A stretch of DNA of 64,000 bases from Sipunculus nudus (GCA_026874595.1 CM049319.1:1127501-1191500), one strand, 5' to 3'. Positions 33,779-46,732 are shown, counted from the first letter of the stretch. Notes: a model not told the origin generated them from the letters alone. Made by a program: numbers and translations.

Positions 33779-36700
33779 AATTTGTTGGAATAAGTCAGAC
33801 ATAAAATTAGATCCTTGGTCAGACTGGACGGATTTTGGTAATCCAAGAGTTGTAAAAAAACATGGTCAGAGCTTTGACAACACTTTTGACATTTATTTTG
33901 CGCAATGGTATTGCCTCAGGGAACCTGGTAGATGCGCACATGTATAACTGTCAGCAAGTATTCGTGTCAAGATTTAGTTTTGGGCAGTGGTCAAACACAA
34001 TCAACAATAATCCTACTGAATGGCTCCTCGAAAGCAGGAATAGGCCTAAGTGAGGCCTTAGGAGGATTCTGATTGGGCTTGCCTACCAGCTTGCATGTAT
34101 GGCATGATTTACAATATTGTACAACATCTTTCCGGAGGTAAGGCCAATAGAAGTGTGTACTAACTTTCTGATAAGTTTTATTTATACCTAAATGGCCAGA
34201 CAAAGGAGCCACATGTGCCATGCTAAGAATTTCACTGCGAAAGCTTTTGGGCATTACTATTTGGTGTTTGATGGCCCACTCATCATCAGCGCATACATCA
34301 GGAGGTCGCCATTTACGCATAAGCACTCCATTTTTGACATTGAAACAAACTGGGTTCTGTGACAGTTCATCTTTAGAAACTGCCCTGGAAAACAAACATG
34401 AAATATCAGGGTCCTTATGTTGTTCCGCAATAAGTTCTGACCTTGAGAATGCTGCATTCTGTATGGGCGAGTCGTTAGACGAGTCACTAGTGACTCCCTG
34501 AGTGTTATTATCTGGACCATTCTCCTCATGTGTGTTTTTCTTGGCCATAGATCTAGTTACAGCACATGAAGGATACAAACCAGGAATTTCCTGACTTTCC
34601 GGATCAGTGTCCTGATCAAGTGACGCCTTTTCTGTCACTATTGGTACAGGCTGTACTTTGTCACCTGCGACATCATTGGCTAGTAGCGACTGAATTCTCT
34701 AAAAGGGTAAAGTAGTTCTTATGTCCATAATAATATTTCCAGGAATAAAATCTGATTTAAATGGATACTGTGAAGCGGAACTGAAGTGTGCCTGTCTGAA
34801 AACACACCATTAACAAGTGCATGTGCACCAGTAAAGGACCTATTAGAAAATGGCAAAGTGTTTGCTAACATGAGAGTCTGGCCTGAACCAGTGTCCCTCA
34901 AAATTCTAATAGGGGTAGAATATGAAAAATCACTTGAAAGTGATACAAAACCATCATGTATGAAAGGGTTAAAAAAACTCCATTTCAGAGTCAGGAGAGG
35001 GATCTACTACCTAAACCTCATCAAACAAAGAACTGACATTGACAGTGTCAGTCATAAACTCTGTTTCAAAGTCATTTAAGGAATCTACATCCTTTTTATC
35101 CTTTTTATCATCAAACTCCTAATGGGAGAGAAATTTTCCTCAGCAGGAACAAACTTCTGTTTGTCATAAGAGGACCTGGCCTCATTTGAAATACCCTCGC
35201 AAGAGTTATAAAAGGACTTAGCAATATCCAGGGAATACTCCTCGTTGGAGTCTTGAAAGGACCTAGCCTTGTTTAATTCCTCGCAGGAATCAACTGAGGT
35301 TTTTATTCCGCAAGCTACGGATTCTTCTTTGGATTCAGTCGGCACTTGGGCCTCCGTAGCATCAAACTCTTTATTGGAGTCAATAAAGGAGTTTTACCCC
35401 TTTAATCACATGAAAAGAGCCTGGCTCTTGTACTTCTTTTGACCATACTGATTTACATTCTTGTTTGTGAATGACTGGTTTGATTTGCTAGTAAAGGATA
35501 TTTTGTGTGTCAGTGAATAATCATCAGCTAATTGAGCAGCAATGTCAAGTGTTTCAGGACTTTTCTCATCGAGAAAAGTTTTAAAATCTGCGTTAAATCA
35601 GCGCTTAAATTCCTCAAGCAAAATCAACTGGCGCAAATCGTCATAATCTTTCATTACATTTTTAGAACTACACCAGCGATCAAACAACTGTTCTTTTGTC
35701 CTGACAAATTCGACGTAGGTCTGTTCTTTGCGCTTTTCCCAATTTCTGAATTTCTGGCGGCAAGCCTCCGGAACTAACTCATAACCTGTTAGGATTAACC
35801 GTTTCACCTGGTCATAGGCAGCAGCAGCTTCTACTGAAAGCTCTGTATAAATTTTCTGGCCTTGCCAGTCAATACACTTTGTAACAGCATAGTCAAATTT
35901 TCCTTAGGCCATTTTAAATTTTCACCTACTTTCTCAAAGTGTAAGAAATATTTATCAACCTCTTTTTCTTGAAAATATGGGACAAGTCTAATGTGTTAAG
36001 CAACATCAATACTGTGAGTTTTTGCAGCACATAGACTATGTTCTAGTTTAAGTCTTTCTAACTCCAGTCGTTTCAACTCAATTTCTTTTTCTTTTTCTAG
36101 TCTTTCTCTTTTTAACCTTTCTTCCCTCTCTTTTAATGCTAGCTCATGTTGCATTTCAACTTTTTATATTCAAATTGCACAGCAAGGCTGTCCTTTTTTG
36201 ATGTTTCAAACTTCAGTGTCTTTAATGAAACCTTTGCTAACTAGATCTTGCATGATTTTAGCAATGATATCAGGCTTTCTCAAAGCTTTTTTCACACTTA
36301 GCCCTAAATGTTGTCCCAAACGCAACAACTGTTCTTCAGATTCTGTAACACTATGCAGCGTGAAATGTCTTGGGGAATGAATAAAGAAGTCAGTGTTTTT
36401 TGTTAACAAATACCCATAATTTATTCTAAAAACAACCCTAACATAACAATACACTAAATCAATTAAATTATACAGTTAAACAGCGGTATAACAACAAATC
36501 AATTCAATAACACAGAAAAGTAAACAATGTGCACAGTACCTGGTTACAAACACCGTCACAACGATAAGTTCTTTAAATGTATACTCTCGGAGAATGACAG
36601 TCCAGTGTAAAGCTCTTGTAACAATCAAGAAAGTAAACTGAAGGCCAAACAAGAGTCTGAAGAAAATCTATAATTGCCGCACACGTCGGATCAGGTCCCA

Positions 36701-36893
36701 CAAACCGACACACACGCTTCTGCGTCCGCTGGAATCTTCTCTGCTGCTGCTCTCTGCCGGCTCTAAAACACAGGCACTTAATATACTCTTCACCCCAAGC
36801 CGAGAATTTTCCACTTCTTGAACATTCCAAAAGATCTTACACAACACAGTAAACACGCGTTACAGGAATCATCTAGAAGAACATCGCTGTGTG
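33779..36893 (-). repeat. 3,115-bp duplication, copy 2 (gag, protease, integrase N-part)
   Basis: This second copy repeats gag (35,085-36,343), protease (34,719-34,901) and integrase from the HHCC domain (34,638-33,991) to just past the second catalytic Asp. It breaks off mid-gene at 33,779 and joins the LTR fragment of copy 1 through three bases. It has the same stops and frameshifts as copy 1, so the lesions predate the duplication. Confidence 0.95.
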
Positions 36894-37069
36894 TCTCTCT
36901 ACATATTAGGGTTCACGTAACCTCGGCCAGGCGAGAAAGCTCCAAGCTAGCATGACAACGAGAGTTCAACCAGTACGGATTAAACAGAGAATGCAAAACG
37001 CGGCCAGACACGAGTGTCACTACACGAGCCACGCCCACGTCACACAATAAAAAGAGCACCTGTAAAACA
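36344..37069 (-). repeat. Full 5' LTR (~726 bp)
   Basis: On the minus strand it starts TGTTTTACAGGTGCTC at 37,069 and ends GTGTTACA at 36,344, giving the expected TG...CA ends. A CTTTTTATTG stretch about 15 nt in could be a promoter element. A (TA)n microsatellite (37,071-37,113) abuts its outer edge. Confidence 0.75.
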
Positions 37070-37115
<46 letters not shown>

Positions 37116-37824
37116 GCTATATCAATATACCGATATATCGATACGTATCGATACGCCACATCGGTATAGTTACCGGTACGCTTTGCTCGCTGTATCGTCG
37201 TATCGATGAAACTCAATTATTGCTAACAAATGAAGACACAACCTCACATAAATACCCTAAATATAAATATTTTTATACAGTCAAAGCTACTTTTGTTTCC
37301 TATGTTAGCCTTTTGGATCACATGTATCGTCGTATGATGGACTTTATATTGGATGTTTGTACAGTTTTCGGTGCTTCAATGACAAGCTGGCGCGTGTGAG
37401 CGATGGTAGATCGATGTTGCGAACGGTCCTCGTTATTGCCGAAATCGGTGCTCATGTTATATATATCTACCATTTATATATGTATTGCATGTTTTTCATT
37501 TTTTTTTCTCAGTAGGGCATATATTTCACTTTGTATTCTATTATTTTTGCTCTGATAGGGGTGTTACCTTGGTAAAAATCATTTTGAAGAAAGGTATAGG
37601 GCAACGTAAAAAAAGAGATCTAAATTTTATTACCTAATATTAATACCCTGTTTAGTATATGAGGTTAAAGAGAAAGGAGATATTATTTGTATGAATATTA
37701 CATATCTTATCCCAACTTAGAAGTGAAAGAGTTGACCAGCCAGTGGTGAACAGTGCAGCCTTGAGATTCTGGCGATTTGTACATGGCTCCAGCGGTTTAT
37801 ATGAATATTCCAACTTTTTTAATG

Positions 37825-37873
<49 letters not shown>

Positions 37874-38205
37874 TGATTTAATGTACATATATCATTTATA
37901 TGTATATATATATATAGATTATGTAGAGAAATATATAAATATTCATACTTGTCTTATTATTTGTTGATATAAACTTTACATATAGAGGTTTCAATCAGAA
38001 AATGATACACACAAAAAAAAATAAGCGTATCGTCAATACGTTTCGGATATCTCGCTCCCACATGAAGCTTACTTAGTGATTACAACAACGGGCGCACATT
38101 TTCTTCAAAAGCACATAAAAATAAGACAATATAAAACTATTCAAAGGAAAAAATAAGGAAGAGTATTGGTAGTTCGTGGCAGGCCACTTATATTGCACTT
38201 TCACG

Positions 38206-38244
<39 letters not shown>

Positions 38245-39437
38245 GAACGTCAACCCTATATTAGAGCCCCTCTGTTCTTAAATTTCTGAGTCCATCAAAG
38301 CCTCTGCCATCAGTAACCATATTGTAATATACCTTAATGACTAGTGCTAGTTCTCCCCACCCCCCTTCCTGCGCATTATACCAAATATTTCTATTGGATG
38401 TATGAACTGTTTTTTAGTTGATGGAGTATGGTAATTATGAACTGTATAGAACAAACCTGTCATCAATGGAATTGTCCCTACATTAAAGTATTGAATACTT
38501 TATTTAGGTTATGCGACATAAAACTCCATGACGGTTGTGGATGGTTTAAATAGTACCACATGCAAGTATATGTGTTAAAAAAGCTAAATAAAACGAAAAC
38601 GTATTTCTTGCAGCTTTTCTAGAGAATAAGTTTGCTGTTAACCAATCACAATAGTGGACGTTGGCTTTTTCATTACGTTAGTATTTATCCATCATCAAAT
38701 GTTTAAATCTATATGTTTCATCATAAATATGTAAAATACAGGGATCTCATATCAAGATGGTACACATCTCCAGAAGAAGTTCATTTATAAACTGCTAAAA
38801 TAAGAAACTAAAATGTCCTTCAAACGATCCACATCGGAAAATTAAAAAAAAAAAAAAACTCGAAAATGTGAGCCTCTCTAAATTCTAAAATTGAGGTTTT
38901 GGGAAACCTTGTTATTGGAATATATGAGCTGGTAATAGCAAACAACGATTTCAAAGGTCGGAAAGGGAGAAATAACACGAAGCTTTTGCTAAAATTCAAA
39001 ATGTTAGAATGAATTCATTGGAGAAGGGATAATGTAGGGTAAAGATGTTTGACTACGGACAGCAGACACCCGTTTCGGGACCCGCATATACATGTAAGTT
39101 ACGTTTGGTAAACAATAAAAAAGTACGAAGAATAACAAAAATAAACATAGCAAGAAATGTAAGCATCCAATTTATTATGAAAGGAAGTGCTTAGTGTAGT
39201 TAAATAACCTCGACAATAAGTAAAACAAACAAGGATATAGAACACATTAATTTATCATCCTTTAGACATCACGAGAGTGTACATGAGAACAAAACATTAC
39301 ACATACTGTTCATTAAGCGGGAGAAGTATGCTTCACCTTCATTGTTTAATAACCATTGTATAGTGTATCAGTACAAACGTAAACAAGAGTTCTTGCTCCC
39401 CAGCAAATCATGCGCAATATAATAACCCTAATGCCAC
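37070..39437. other. No gene assigned; TA repeats
   Basis: It holds (TA)n tracts at about 37,071-37,113 and 37,831-37,869, a (CA)n-(TA)n at about 38,206-38,244, and a CGATATATCGATACG-rich segment at 37,114-37,210 that resembles one at about 26,640-26,700. No exon was recognised. Confidence 0.5.
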
Positions 39438-40909
39438 ATGATCCCTTTAGATAACGCCGACTGTATGAAGAAGCATAAAGAAGTTGTGGATACTGGAAGC
39501 ACAAAGATGATTTTCTTGCAGCTTATTTTGATACCGGCATTGTCGGTAAGCCCGAGTATCATTAATATTACCGGATGCAAGATGCCTCAGTGTATATGTG
39601 TACATCAATCGTTAATCGATTGTTCAAAGAGAAACATTACACATTTAAACATTACTGTGTATTTGAAAGATATTCTCGAAGTAAATATATCGCTAAATAG
39701 ATTGGAATCCTTGGACGAAGTTTTTCAGGTCTTTATGGGAGCTTCATTCATAAACTGCTCCAATAATAAGATACAAAGTCCACCAACAGTTCCTCATGAG
39801 AAACTGAAGTCTATTGATGTTTCAAATAACAACTTAGGAAATGTAAGCACGCTGTTCTTTCCAAAAATAACGCTGCTGGAAATATTGATACTATCAGGGA
39901 ATACTATATCTTTGGAATGAATCCTTCCTCAACCTCCCTAATTTGAGAGTCCTTAACTTGGCGAACAATATTCTAACGGAGCTCAACCTGGATTATTTTA
40001 AAAATCTAATCAAGCTAAGGTTCTTGGTATTGAAAAATAACTCCATAACGCGAGTATCTTTGACAAATAAAACAAAGCTCGATAGATTATACTGGCTCGA
40101 CCTGAGGAACAACAAAATTGTATTGCCAGTTGTTTTTCCTGAAGCCGCTGATCCACCATCAATCATGTCATTGTTGGGAAACCCTATTTTTTTGTGGATG
40201 CAAGGTCGATTCTTTCTTCAAAGTAATCAAAGGAGAAAAAGCTGTAGAATGGAACTGCGATAATTTCAAGGAATCTGAAATAACTCAGCAACCTGGCTTT
40301 TCGTGTAATTACACGTTTGACCACAGCCTGCGCACAGAGATGGCTGCAGCCTGCTTTGGATCTAACCGCCTTTTGGTTGAACAGTATTTTGATATTTTAA
40401 GCTGTCAGAGACCGACTGTCGTCTTCAGACACAGAAAAGAAAATCTGTCACTAGAATGTGGCGCTACAGGCTTTCCACGACCAGATATAACCATCCTTGG
40501 GCCTAATGGTAGTGTTTTGGCAAATAACCCAAAGTCTGTAGGACCTCTTTCTGCAGTGGGCAACTATACATGCCTAGCAATTAATGTCGCCGGATCAGCC
40601 GTAGAGGCCATGACCATCCATGACAATAATACATCTAGTTGGAACTGGTGGAAAATTAGTGTATTCCTGTTGATCCTGTGTGTATTTTTCACTGGACTTT
40701 CACTTTTCTTCTGCTGTCATTTTTTCAAGACATAAATTCAACACGGCATTAGCTCAGTTTACACCTTGGTCAGATGGAACAGACAACAAGAGACTACGGA
40801 GAGAAGACGAGATGGGCAACTACGGGAGGAACGGAATAACACGTGTACTTTAGGATTGTATGAAGATGTTCCTGTAGCAAACGAGACACAACCATATGCG
40901 CATTTGTAA
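39438..40909 (+). pseudogene. LRR-Ig transmembrane receptor, two frameshifts and one nonsense codon
   Basis: The most likely start is ATG 39,507, which puts a hydrophobic signal peptide (MIFLQLILIPALSV) at the N-terminus; ATG 39,438 is the alternative. In order: a cysteine-rich LRR N-cap (CKMPQCICVHQ...C), about six leucine-rich repeats (LKSIDVSNNNL, LRVLNLANNIL, LRFLVLKNNSI, LYWLDLRNNKI), an LRR C-cap (CGCKVDSFFK, ...WNCDNF), one Ig domain (LECGATGFPRPDI to GNYTCLAINVAG), a transmembrane helix (ISVFLLILCVFFTGLSLFF) and a cytoplasmic tail. Frame breaks occur near 39,917 (one extra base) and in a T7 run at about 40,187-40,193. TAA at 40,733 interrupts the frame right after the helix, but the same frame stays open for 57 more codons to TAA at 40,907, ending LYEDVPVANETQPYAHL with two tyrosine motifs. 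No intron is evident. The family suggests pathogen or cell-surface recognition with tyrosine-based signalling. Confidence 0.8.
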
Positions 40910-43112
40910 TTAGCGTTTGAGTAAACAAAGAGTTGAATATGTTTTGCTTTAGCTCAATCATTGAGTCTCATCCATCAAAGTACAACTGGGTTATATGCCA
41001 CATTGTTAGTGAACAACATACCTTGCGCTTCTCCGGAGAAGTATGTGTGGAAGTGGAAAACAATTTTTGCTTGAACCATATAATTCTTGTAGCACACTCT
41101 TTTCCTCTGACCACTCTAAAGTAATCTGGTTTCAGTACTGGTACGCGGCGGTGTCTTCCGTAAAGCATCACCTCTCAAATGATAGACACAGAGTGCGGGG
41201 GAACTGTTTGATTGGTTAACTGGAGTTCTTCAAAGAGAGCATAAAACTAGTCGAGTGACTGAGCATGCCATTTAGGAATGATACAATGAGATATAACAGG
41301 ATGGGTATTATATCAACGTTGAATTGTTTATATGAACCAAAAGGCGAGCATAGAAAAAAAGAATACAGAGCATATATGTACTAACAGTATAATGAAATGT
41401 GATATAATATTTAAGAAAATATAGTTTAAATTAGAATAGAAAATATAAATAATCATCTTTTTATTTTTCCAAAACAATATCAAAATTGTATTTCAGCAAG
41501 GTTTTCGGTTTATTATAAAGCCATTTTTGGGATAGGGGAGCTCTTAAGCACATGTGAAAGAAAACCAATATTCCAATATGTTTCATTTCTTTTTTGATTA
41601 TCCCACCATGATTGTTGTAGGTGGTTGGACGACTTGTACCAGGAGAGAGAGAGAAAACAAACATGTACGGTATACATAAGATGATAAAAAATCTCTCTGA
41701 CATTCTTTTCACTTAATGCTTGCTTATAAGTGGAAAGATATATTTATGTGGATAAAAAAAACGATTCGTTCCTCTACTATAACTCTATGAACGATCTTAA
41801 AACCATTAGAGCAGTTGTGAAGCTTATGTAAATACTAATTATCCTTATCTCTCTACATAAATGGTTATTCGGCAATTATGTTCTAGCTCTATTGTTTTCC
41901 CACATAATTTAGGTGATAAATATAAAGCCAATTCAAGCATTAATCATAATATTTAAGAGTTTAGAAAAATAAATGTGTGTAATTAGCTTTTACTCGATAA
42001 AACTGATTTAAGTGTTCGCCATGTTATGACAGATGATTAAATACATCATCTGTATGAATGTGAACATTCAGAATATTAACCTTCCATGATGCGTTTATAA
42101 CCCTCGAAATGACGCTCATTAACACGTTTACGGTTATTGTTATGCAGTGATAATTAGGGTTCAACATATACAGCGATGTCTGCAATGTATTCGAAATTAA
42201 TTATGCTGTTTTTCCCAACGTGGACCATGATATGTACGAAGAGTACAACACCTTTTTAAGATCAGTGTTTAATTGGTGAACAATTCAACTACCAGAATGA
42301 TACTGAAAAGGACAGCATGGTATAAATCTAGAAATCTTGGGTAATGTAATGGGCATGGATGTTTACATATTAATTCACGATGGAGATGTTCTGTCATTTT
42401 CTATCTACAGTCCGTTTTTTTCATTTTGATAGTCCTGATTAGTTCCAAAGAGGAATAGCTTCATAAAAGAATTCCTAAATTATATATCAGAAGTAAATTG
42501 TTATTCAAAGTTTATCAGCAATTCAGCTGAATTTTTCATTTGTCCAATACCGGATAGTTTTTGTTTTTGTAAACTAAGTAGTTTCGTTTTTCAATTCTGC
42601 AATGTCTAAACGAACCCGTGCTGTATTTGGGTACGGATTATATATGACGCCATCAATTGTTTGTGCCCTGCATAGGTGGGTTTTCAACGCATATATCACA
42701 TATAGGACAATATGTTGGTTATGTTGGTTAATCTCATTAAGTATTACTTTATCTGTTACAAATACTGTTAAATGTTGTTAATTTTTACAACATACCATTA
42801 CATTTGTTTAGCATGTTTGTATTAATAAATACAATTTACTTTTTAAAATTAAAAAAAAAAATGTTATAGCACTGACGTGGTTCGGCATATGCTCTTTGTA
42901 CCATTTATTTATACAAAACGAGAAAAGTGCATTCATTTGTCATTAGGTATTAACACTCACTGATACCTCGCACTATATCAAATGAACTGACGTCGCCACG
43001 GTGCAGAGCTACTTTATTTTGAGCCGGCATATGAAACAGAAGTTCTGTATATACCCATGTTGGCTAATCAACATTGGTTAATGTTGCAACTGTTTATATA
43101 TTATCATATTAT
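40910..43112. other. No gene assigned
   Basis: This is AT-rich sequence downstream of the receptor gene. No recognisable exon or named repeat was seen before the LTR fragment at 43,113. Confidence 0.5.
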
Positions 43113-43386
43113 TGTAACGGTTCGTTCAGTATAGGCATCTTATCATCAATTTTGTACCCTTCATATATTATCACTCTTAGGCTCTATTATTATTTTTTTT
43201 TTACAATGGCCATATCGCTGGCCATTTCGTTGTTTCGCTGGTCATACTTGTTGCAAACCAGTTCCACCCGCGGGGACCGGTCCTCGTTATCATGAACTGT
43301 TGTAATGAACGGGTGTAATAGAGCGGAAAGTTGTGGTTACCGCGTATGCTCATGACGAACTGTTCAGGAGATTCAGACTGGTCTCA
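43113..43386 (+). repeat. LTR head fragment, + orientation
   Basis: TGTAACGGTTCGTTCAGTAT and the following 250 bp are the reverse complement of 46,470-46,732, at high but not perfect identity. Homology ends at GGAGATTCAGAC, where gag of the inverted segment begins. Confidence 0.88.
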
Positions 43387-44708
43387 GTAAAACTGCCCAT
43401 GTTCGACCCAGTAACTACACGGGCGTTTCTTAGTTTAAAAGCTTACCTGTTATGTCGTATTTGGCATGGCAATTTTCAACCGTGTGTGATCTATATTTAC
43501 ATCTTGTACACAAAGGTCTACTTATTGGTTCTGACTTGTTAACATTTGTCAGATTTCTTTGTGTTTGTGGGGCTGTTTTGAAAGTATTATCTCTAAGCGG
43601 TCTTGTTTTGTTTTCTAGAGAAGCAACCTGATTGTCTAATTTGGAAACAGTATCTAACAGTTTCTGTAATAGAGTATTATCAACAGACGCGTTAACCTGA
43701 TGTGCTTTCGCTACAGGTTTAACGGTGGTTTCATGTTTATCAAGTGCATTTTCTTTCATGCGAGCGGCAGCGAGAAGTTCATCAAAATCAGCTCCTAGAT
43801 CAAATTTATTTTGGAGAGCTAATTGCATTCTCTCGTTTCGCAGACCATAGTAGAACCTAGAGCGTAGCATCTATGCAACCTCCGTAGGAGAGATACCCTC
43901 AGCTTGTTTTATTAAATCTACAAGCTTTTGTATCCTACAACTCCATGAAACTACTGATTCTTTTGGTAACTGTTCAGCAGAATAAAACTGCTGTCGCAGT
44001 TGTTCCGGGCGTAAAACATTGCCAAACATAGTATCAAACTTGTCTTTGACGTCAGAGGGCGAAGCATTCTCACCAATTACCAATACTGCTTCAGCAGCGA
44101 CACCCCGTACAGAGTTACGAATAACTTGCATGATACTTTCAGGATGCATGCCCTGTGTATTTATTAGACATCTAATATGATACTCCCACTGTCTATAGCC
44201 GATCCCATCTTTTTCATCCCCGGAAAACAAGGGTACCTTTGGAAGAGTTTGAGATGAAGGCTGGGAGGGACGAAAGGAAGGCTGCTCAGTCTTTACTTCT
44301 CCCCGCTGTTTTTGCATTGTTACCAGTCTATCTACCAGTGTCTCTACTTGGTCACTGGTTAATGTGGCGAATTGAGAAACAAGTGTCTCAACCGGGTCTG
44401 TTAATACAGTAGTCAGTTTGATAAGGGTGGTTATCTCATCCGCATGTGAACTTTCTGTGATAGATAAGCTCAATATACATTTTGTATACTGGCGAAGTGA
44501 CATCCCGGACAATTGATCTAAAGCTTTCTGTACAGACTCGGGTGTTACAAAGACTATGTAACCTCGTCCTGCACACAGCTTAGAAAGGCTTACTTTCACT
44601 AACAGGACATGTTCTACAAATCCTATGGATGTGAAAAAAATCTGCTAATTCTGTTTCACCAGCATCCGCCGGTATCCCTGTTATCGTAACAGTTCGGGAA
44701 GTGATCAT
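43387..44708 (-). pseudogene. PNMA-like Gag (capsid plus CCHC knuckle)
   Basis: The minus-strand start ATG is at 44,706-44,708. The first residues (TVTITGIPADAGETELADFF) resemble the RRM-like N-terminus of PNMA-type Gag proteins. A frameshift near 44,600 leads into CAGRGYIVFVTPESVQKAL, a threonine/glutamine-rich linker, and a capsid region (LPKVPLFSGDEK, YRQWEYHIRCLI, then LRQQFYSAEQLPKESVVSW). An in-frame TAG (43,871-43,873) interrupts it before MLRSRFYYGLRNERM. The C-terminus has a zinc knuckle CTRCKYRSHTVENC. Such Gag proteins form capsids carrying element RNA; PNMA and Arc genes of animals derive from this lineage. The frame runs on, with one shift, to the break at 43,387. Confidence 0.8.
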
Positions 44709-45885
44709 CTTGATCAACAATGTAACAGTAAATGACTAAGTGCTTAATCTTATTCTATCATAGAAAAGAAAAGTTATCTACAATTTCCGGTGTAAACTAA
44801 AGTCGAAACTGGCAATAATTCGCCGAAAAATTTGTAGAAGGAATGAGAATAAAGCCTATGGAAACTCATTTACCTTGGAACAAGGCTTTGTTGTGTCATG
44901 TGAACATTACGTAAATTCAGTTATTACGTAAGGCTTTTTAAAAAAATAATATAAAGTTAATTAATAAATATATTGTGGCCACGGTGTTTCCGGCAATATT
45001 GAAAAATTCTAAACTGATTTTGATTCTATCAACTGACTTATAATAAGCATAAGGTGTACTGCCTTTTATTTCCTCAAACTGATAACACCCTGAGGTATTC
45101 AGTGTCCTGAAGTATAATCTTTAAATATGAAAATTTTATATCAATTAATCAATAACTAATATCACAATATCACCATAAAGTTATCAATACTACCTATGAC
45201 TTAAAACATGTCTCAATAACTTATCAATGTTATATATCAATTAATACAAGCGTAGCTTACCAGTTCAGTATGACAAGACCTCCAGTACAGCTGTCCATGT
45301 AAACACAACACCGAGTTCATACACTAAACACATGCAGTAAAAGTTTGTTGACAATTCCGCTAGAGGTCACCAGCGTTTCCAAGGCGGCACCAATTTCTCG
45401 GGTGAAGTCAGTTTTGAGCAGAAATGTTCGTTTATAAACGAACCAGCGAAAATTCAACTGAAGTCTGAATCACAAGTCCACACTTTTTCTTGTGTCAAAT
45501 AAAGCCAGGAGAAAGTTTTGAGGTTCAGCACGTGTATACCTCTTTCATTGACGACACGGTTCCTTGCACACGGGGCCCACGCGTGAGGATAGCGGTCACC
45601 TGTTGTTTTGGCTCCTCTTTGCTTCAGTCCCAGCGAAAAATGTTATCACAGCACAAAGAAACGAACGTTTCTTTATATTCCGTTAGGATAAATGTGCTGA
45701 TTATTAAATTATGCGCCGTTTATGAAGACTACACAGTCACAGCTCAAAACGGATCTACTGTGTTTAGCGACTTATTACTCACATACAAATTTTCTTGTCG
45801 ATACCGGTCTAGTGACAAAAAAAAATATAATTAAGCATTTTTTTTCGAATAAATTGTTCACAAAATAATAAATGTTATATGTATA
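44709..45885 (-). other. Leader between LTR and gag
   Basis: About 1.2 kb of noncoding leader lie on the minus strand. I see no TGG-type primer-binding site directly after the LTR end at 45,886. It contains an ACGTTCGTTTCTTT stretch and a stem-like AT-rich portion, and no coding sequence on either strand that I trust. Confidence 0.5.
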
Positions 45886-46732
45886 TGTAACAGTGGTCCG
45901 TCTGTTCGTCTGCATTCGGGTCCACTTTCTTGTCAAATTCGTTTTATGAGCGAATACATCAGCGAAACCAGGTTGTTGCACATGACGGTTTATTTTATAC
46001 AGTGCGGGTGCATTATATACAGGGTACTTGTCTCTGTAACTGAACATAAGAAATATCTGTAGACGAACTGCCTACACTGAGAGTCAGCGCTGGTCTCTTT
46101 ACAGAGACCATTTCAACAAGAAATATACGTAGGTAATAATATAAATATACATAAAGTACTAGGCACTAACGACTAGTGTGTCACTAAATACTTTAATTAT
46201 CGACGGTTAAATACTTCGTATTTGAACTTTTTATGAACAAGTTATTCCAACAGTAATTCCTTCAATTAAAATACTTCGTTTATAAACATTTTAAGAAGCA
46301 GCATAAACATTAGTATATAATATTTCTTAGAATAGTAAGGACTACTTCTTGAATAATAAATTAACCTTTAGTCGCTATTTTAGGACTTCGTAAGATACTT
46401 TGAAAAAGGCCTACCTGAACATAAGAAATATCTGTAGACGAACTGCCTACACGGAGAGTCAGCGCTGGTCTGAATCTCCTGGACAGTTCGTCCTGAGCAT
46501 TCGCGGTGACCACAAGTTTCCGCTCTATTACACCCGTTTATTACTACAGTTCATGATAACGAGAACCGGTCCCCGGGAGTGGAAGTGGTTTGCAACAAGT
46601 ACGACCAGCGAAACAAGGAAATGGCCAGCGATATGGCAATTGTACAAAAAAATAATAATAGAGCCTAAAAGTGATAATATATGAAGGGTACAAAATTGAT
46701 GATAAGGTGCCTATATTTAACGAACCGTTACA
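45886..46732 (-). repeat. Internal LTR (~847 bp), minus orientation
   Basis: On the minus strand it starts TGTAACGGTTCG at 46,732, directly behind a 15-nt purine-rich tract (46,733-46,747, GGGTGTGGGGAGGA), and ends CACTGTTACA at 45,886. A 57-bp segment containing ATCTGTAGACGAACTGCCTA occurs twice within it (about 46,040 and 46,416 on +), so it holds an internal duplication or insertion. Its two ends match the outer + fragments at 43,113 and 50,773. Confidence 0.8.

Larger units (their letters stand above)
28975..37069 (-). mobile_element. Gmr1-like Ty3/Gypsy-class LTR retrotransposon with internal duplication
   Basis: Minus-strand order from the right: LTR (37,069-36,344), gag, protease, integrase N-part, then a second start with LTR fragment (33,775-33,226), gag, protease, integrase, reverse transcriptase, RNase H fragment, and an LTR remnant (29,178-28,975). 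Integrase lies upstream of RT, the Copia-like order known for Gmr1-type elements, while the protein sequences are Gypsy-like. The LTR is about 726 bp, starting TGTTTTAC and ending TTACA on the minus strand. All coding blocks carry frameshifts or stops. No target-site duplication was found at the outer ends. Confidence 0.85.

Noticed and set aside
28975-37069. Infectious endogenous retrovirus
   Set aside because: No envelope-like frame is visible; domain order and Gag fit an LTR retrotransposon.
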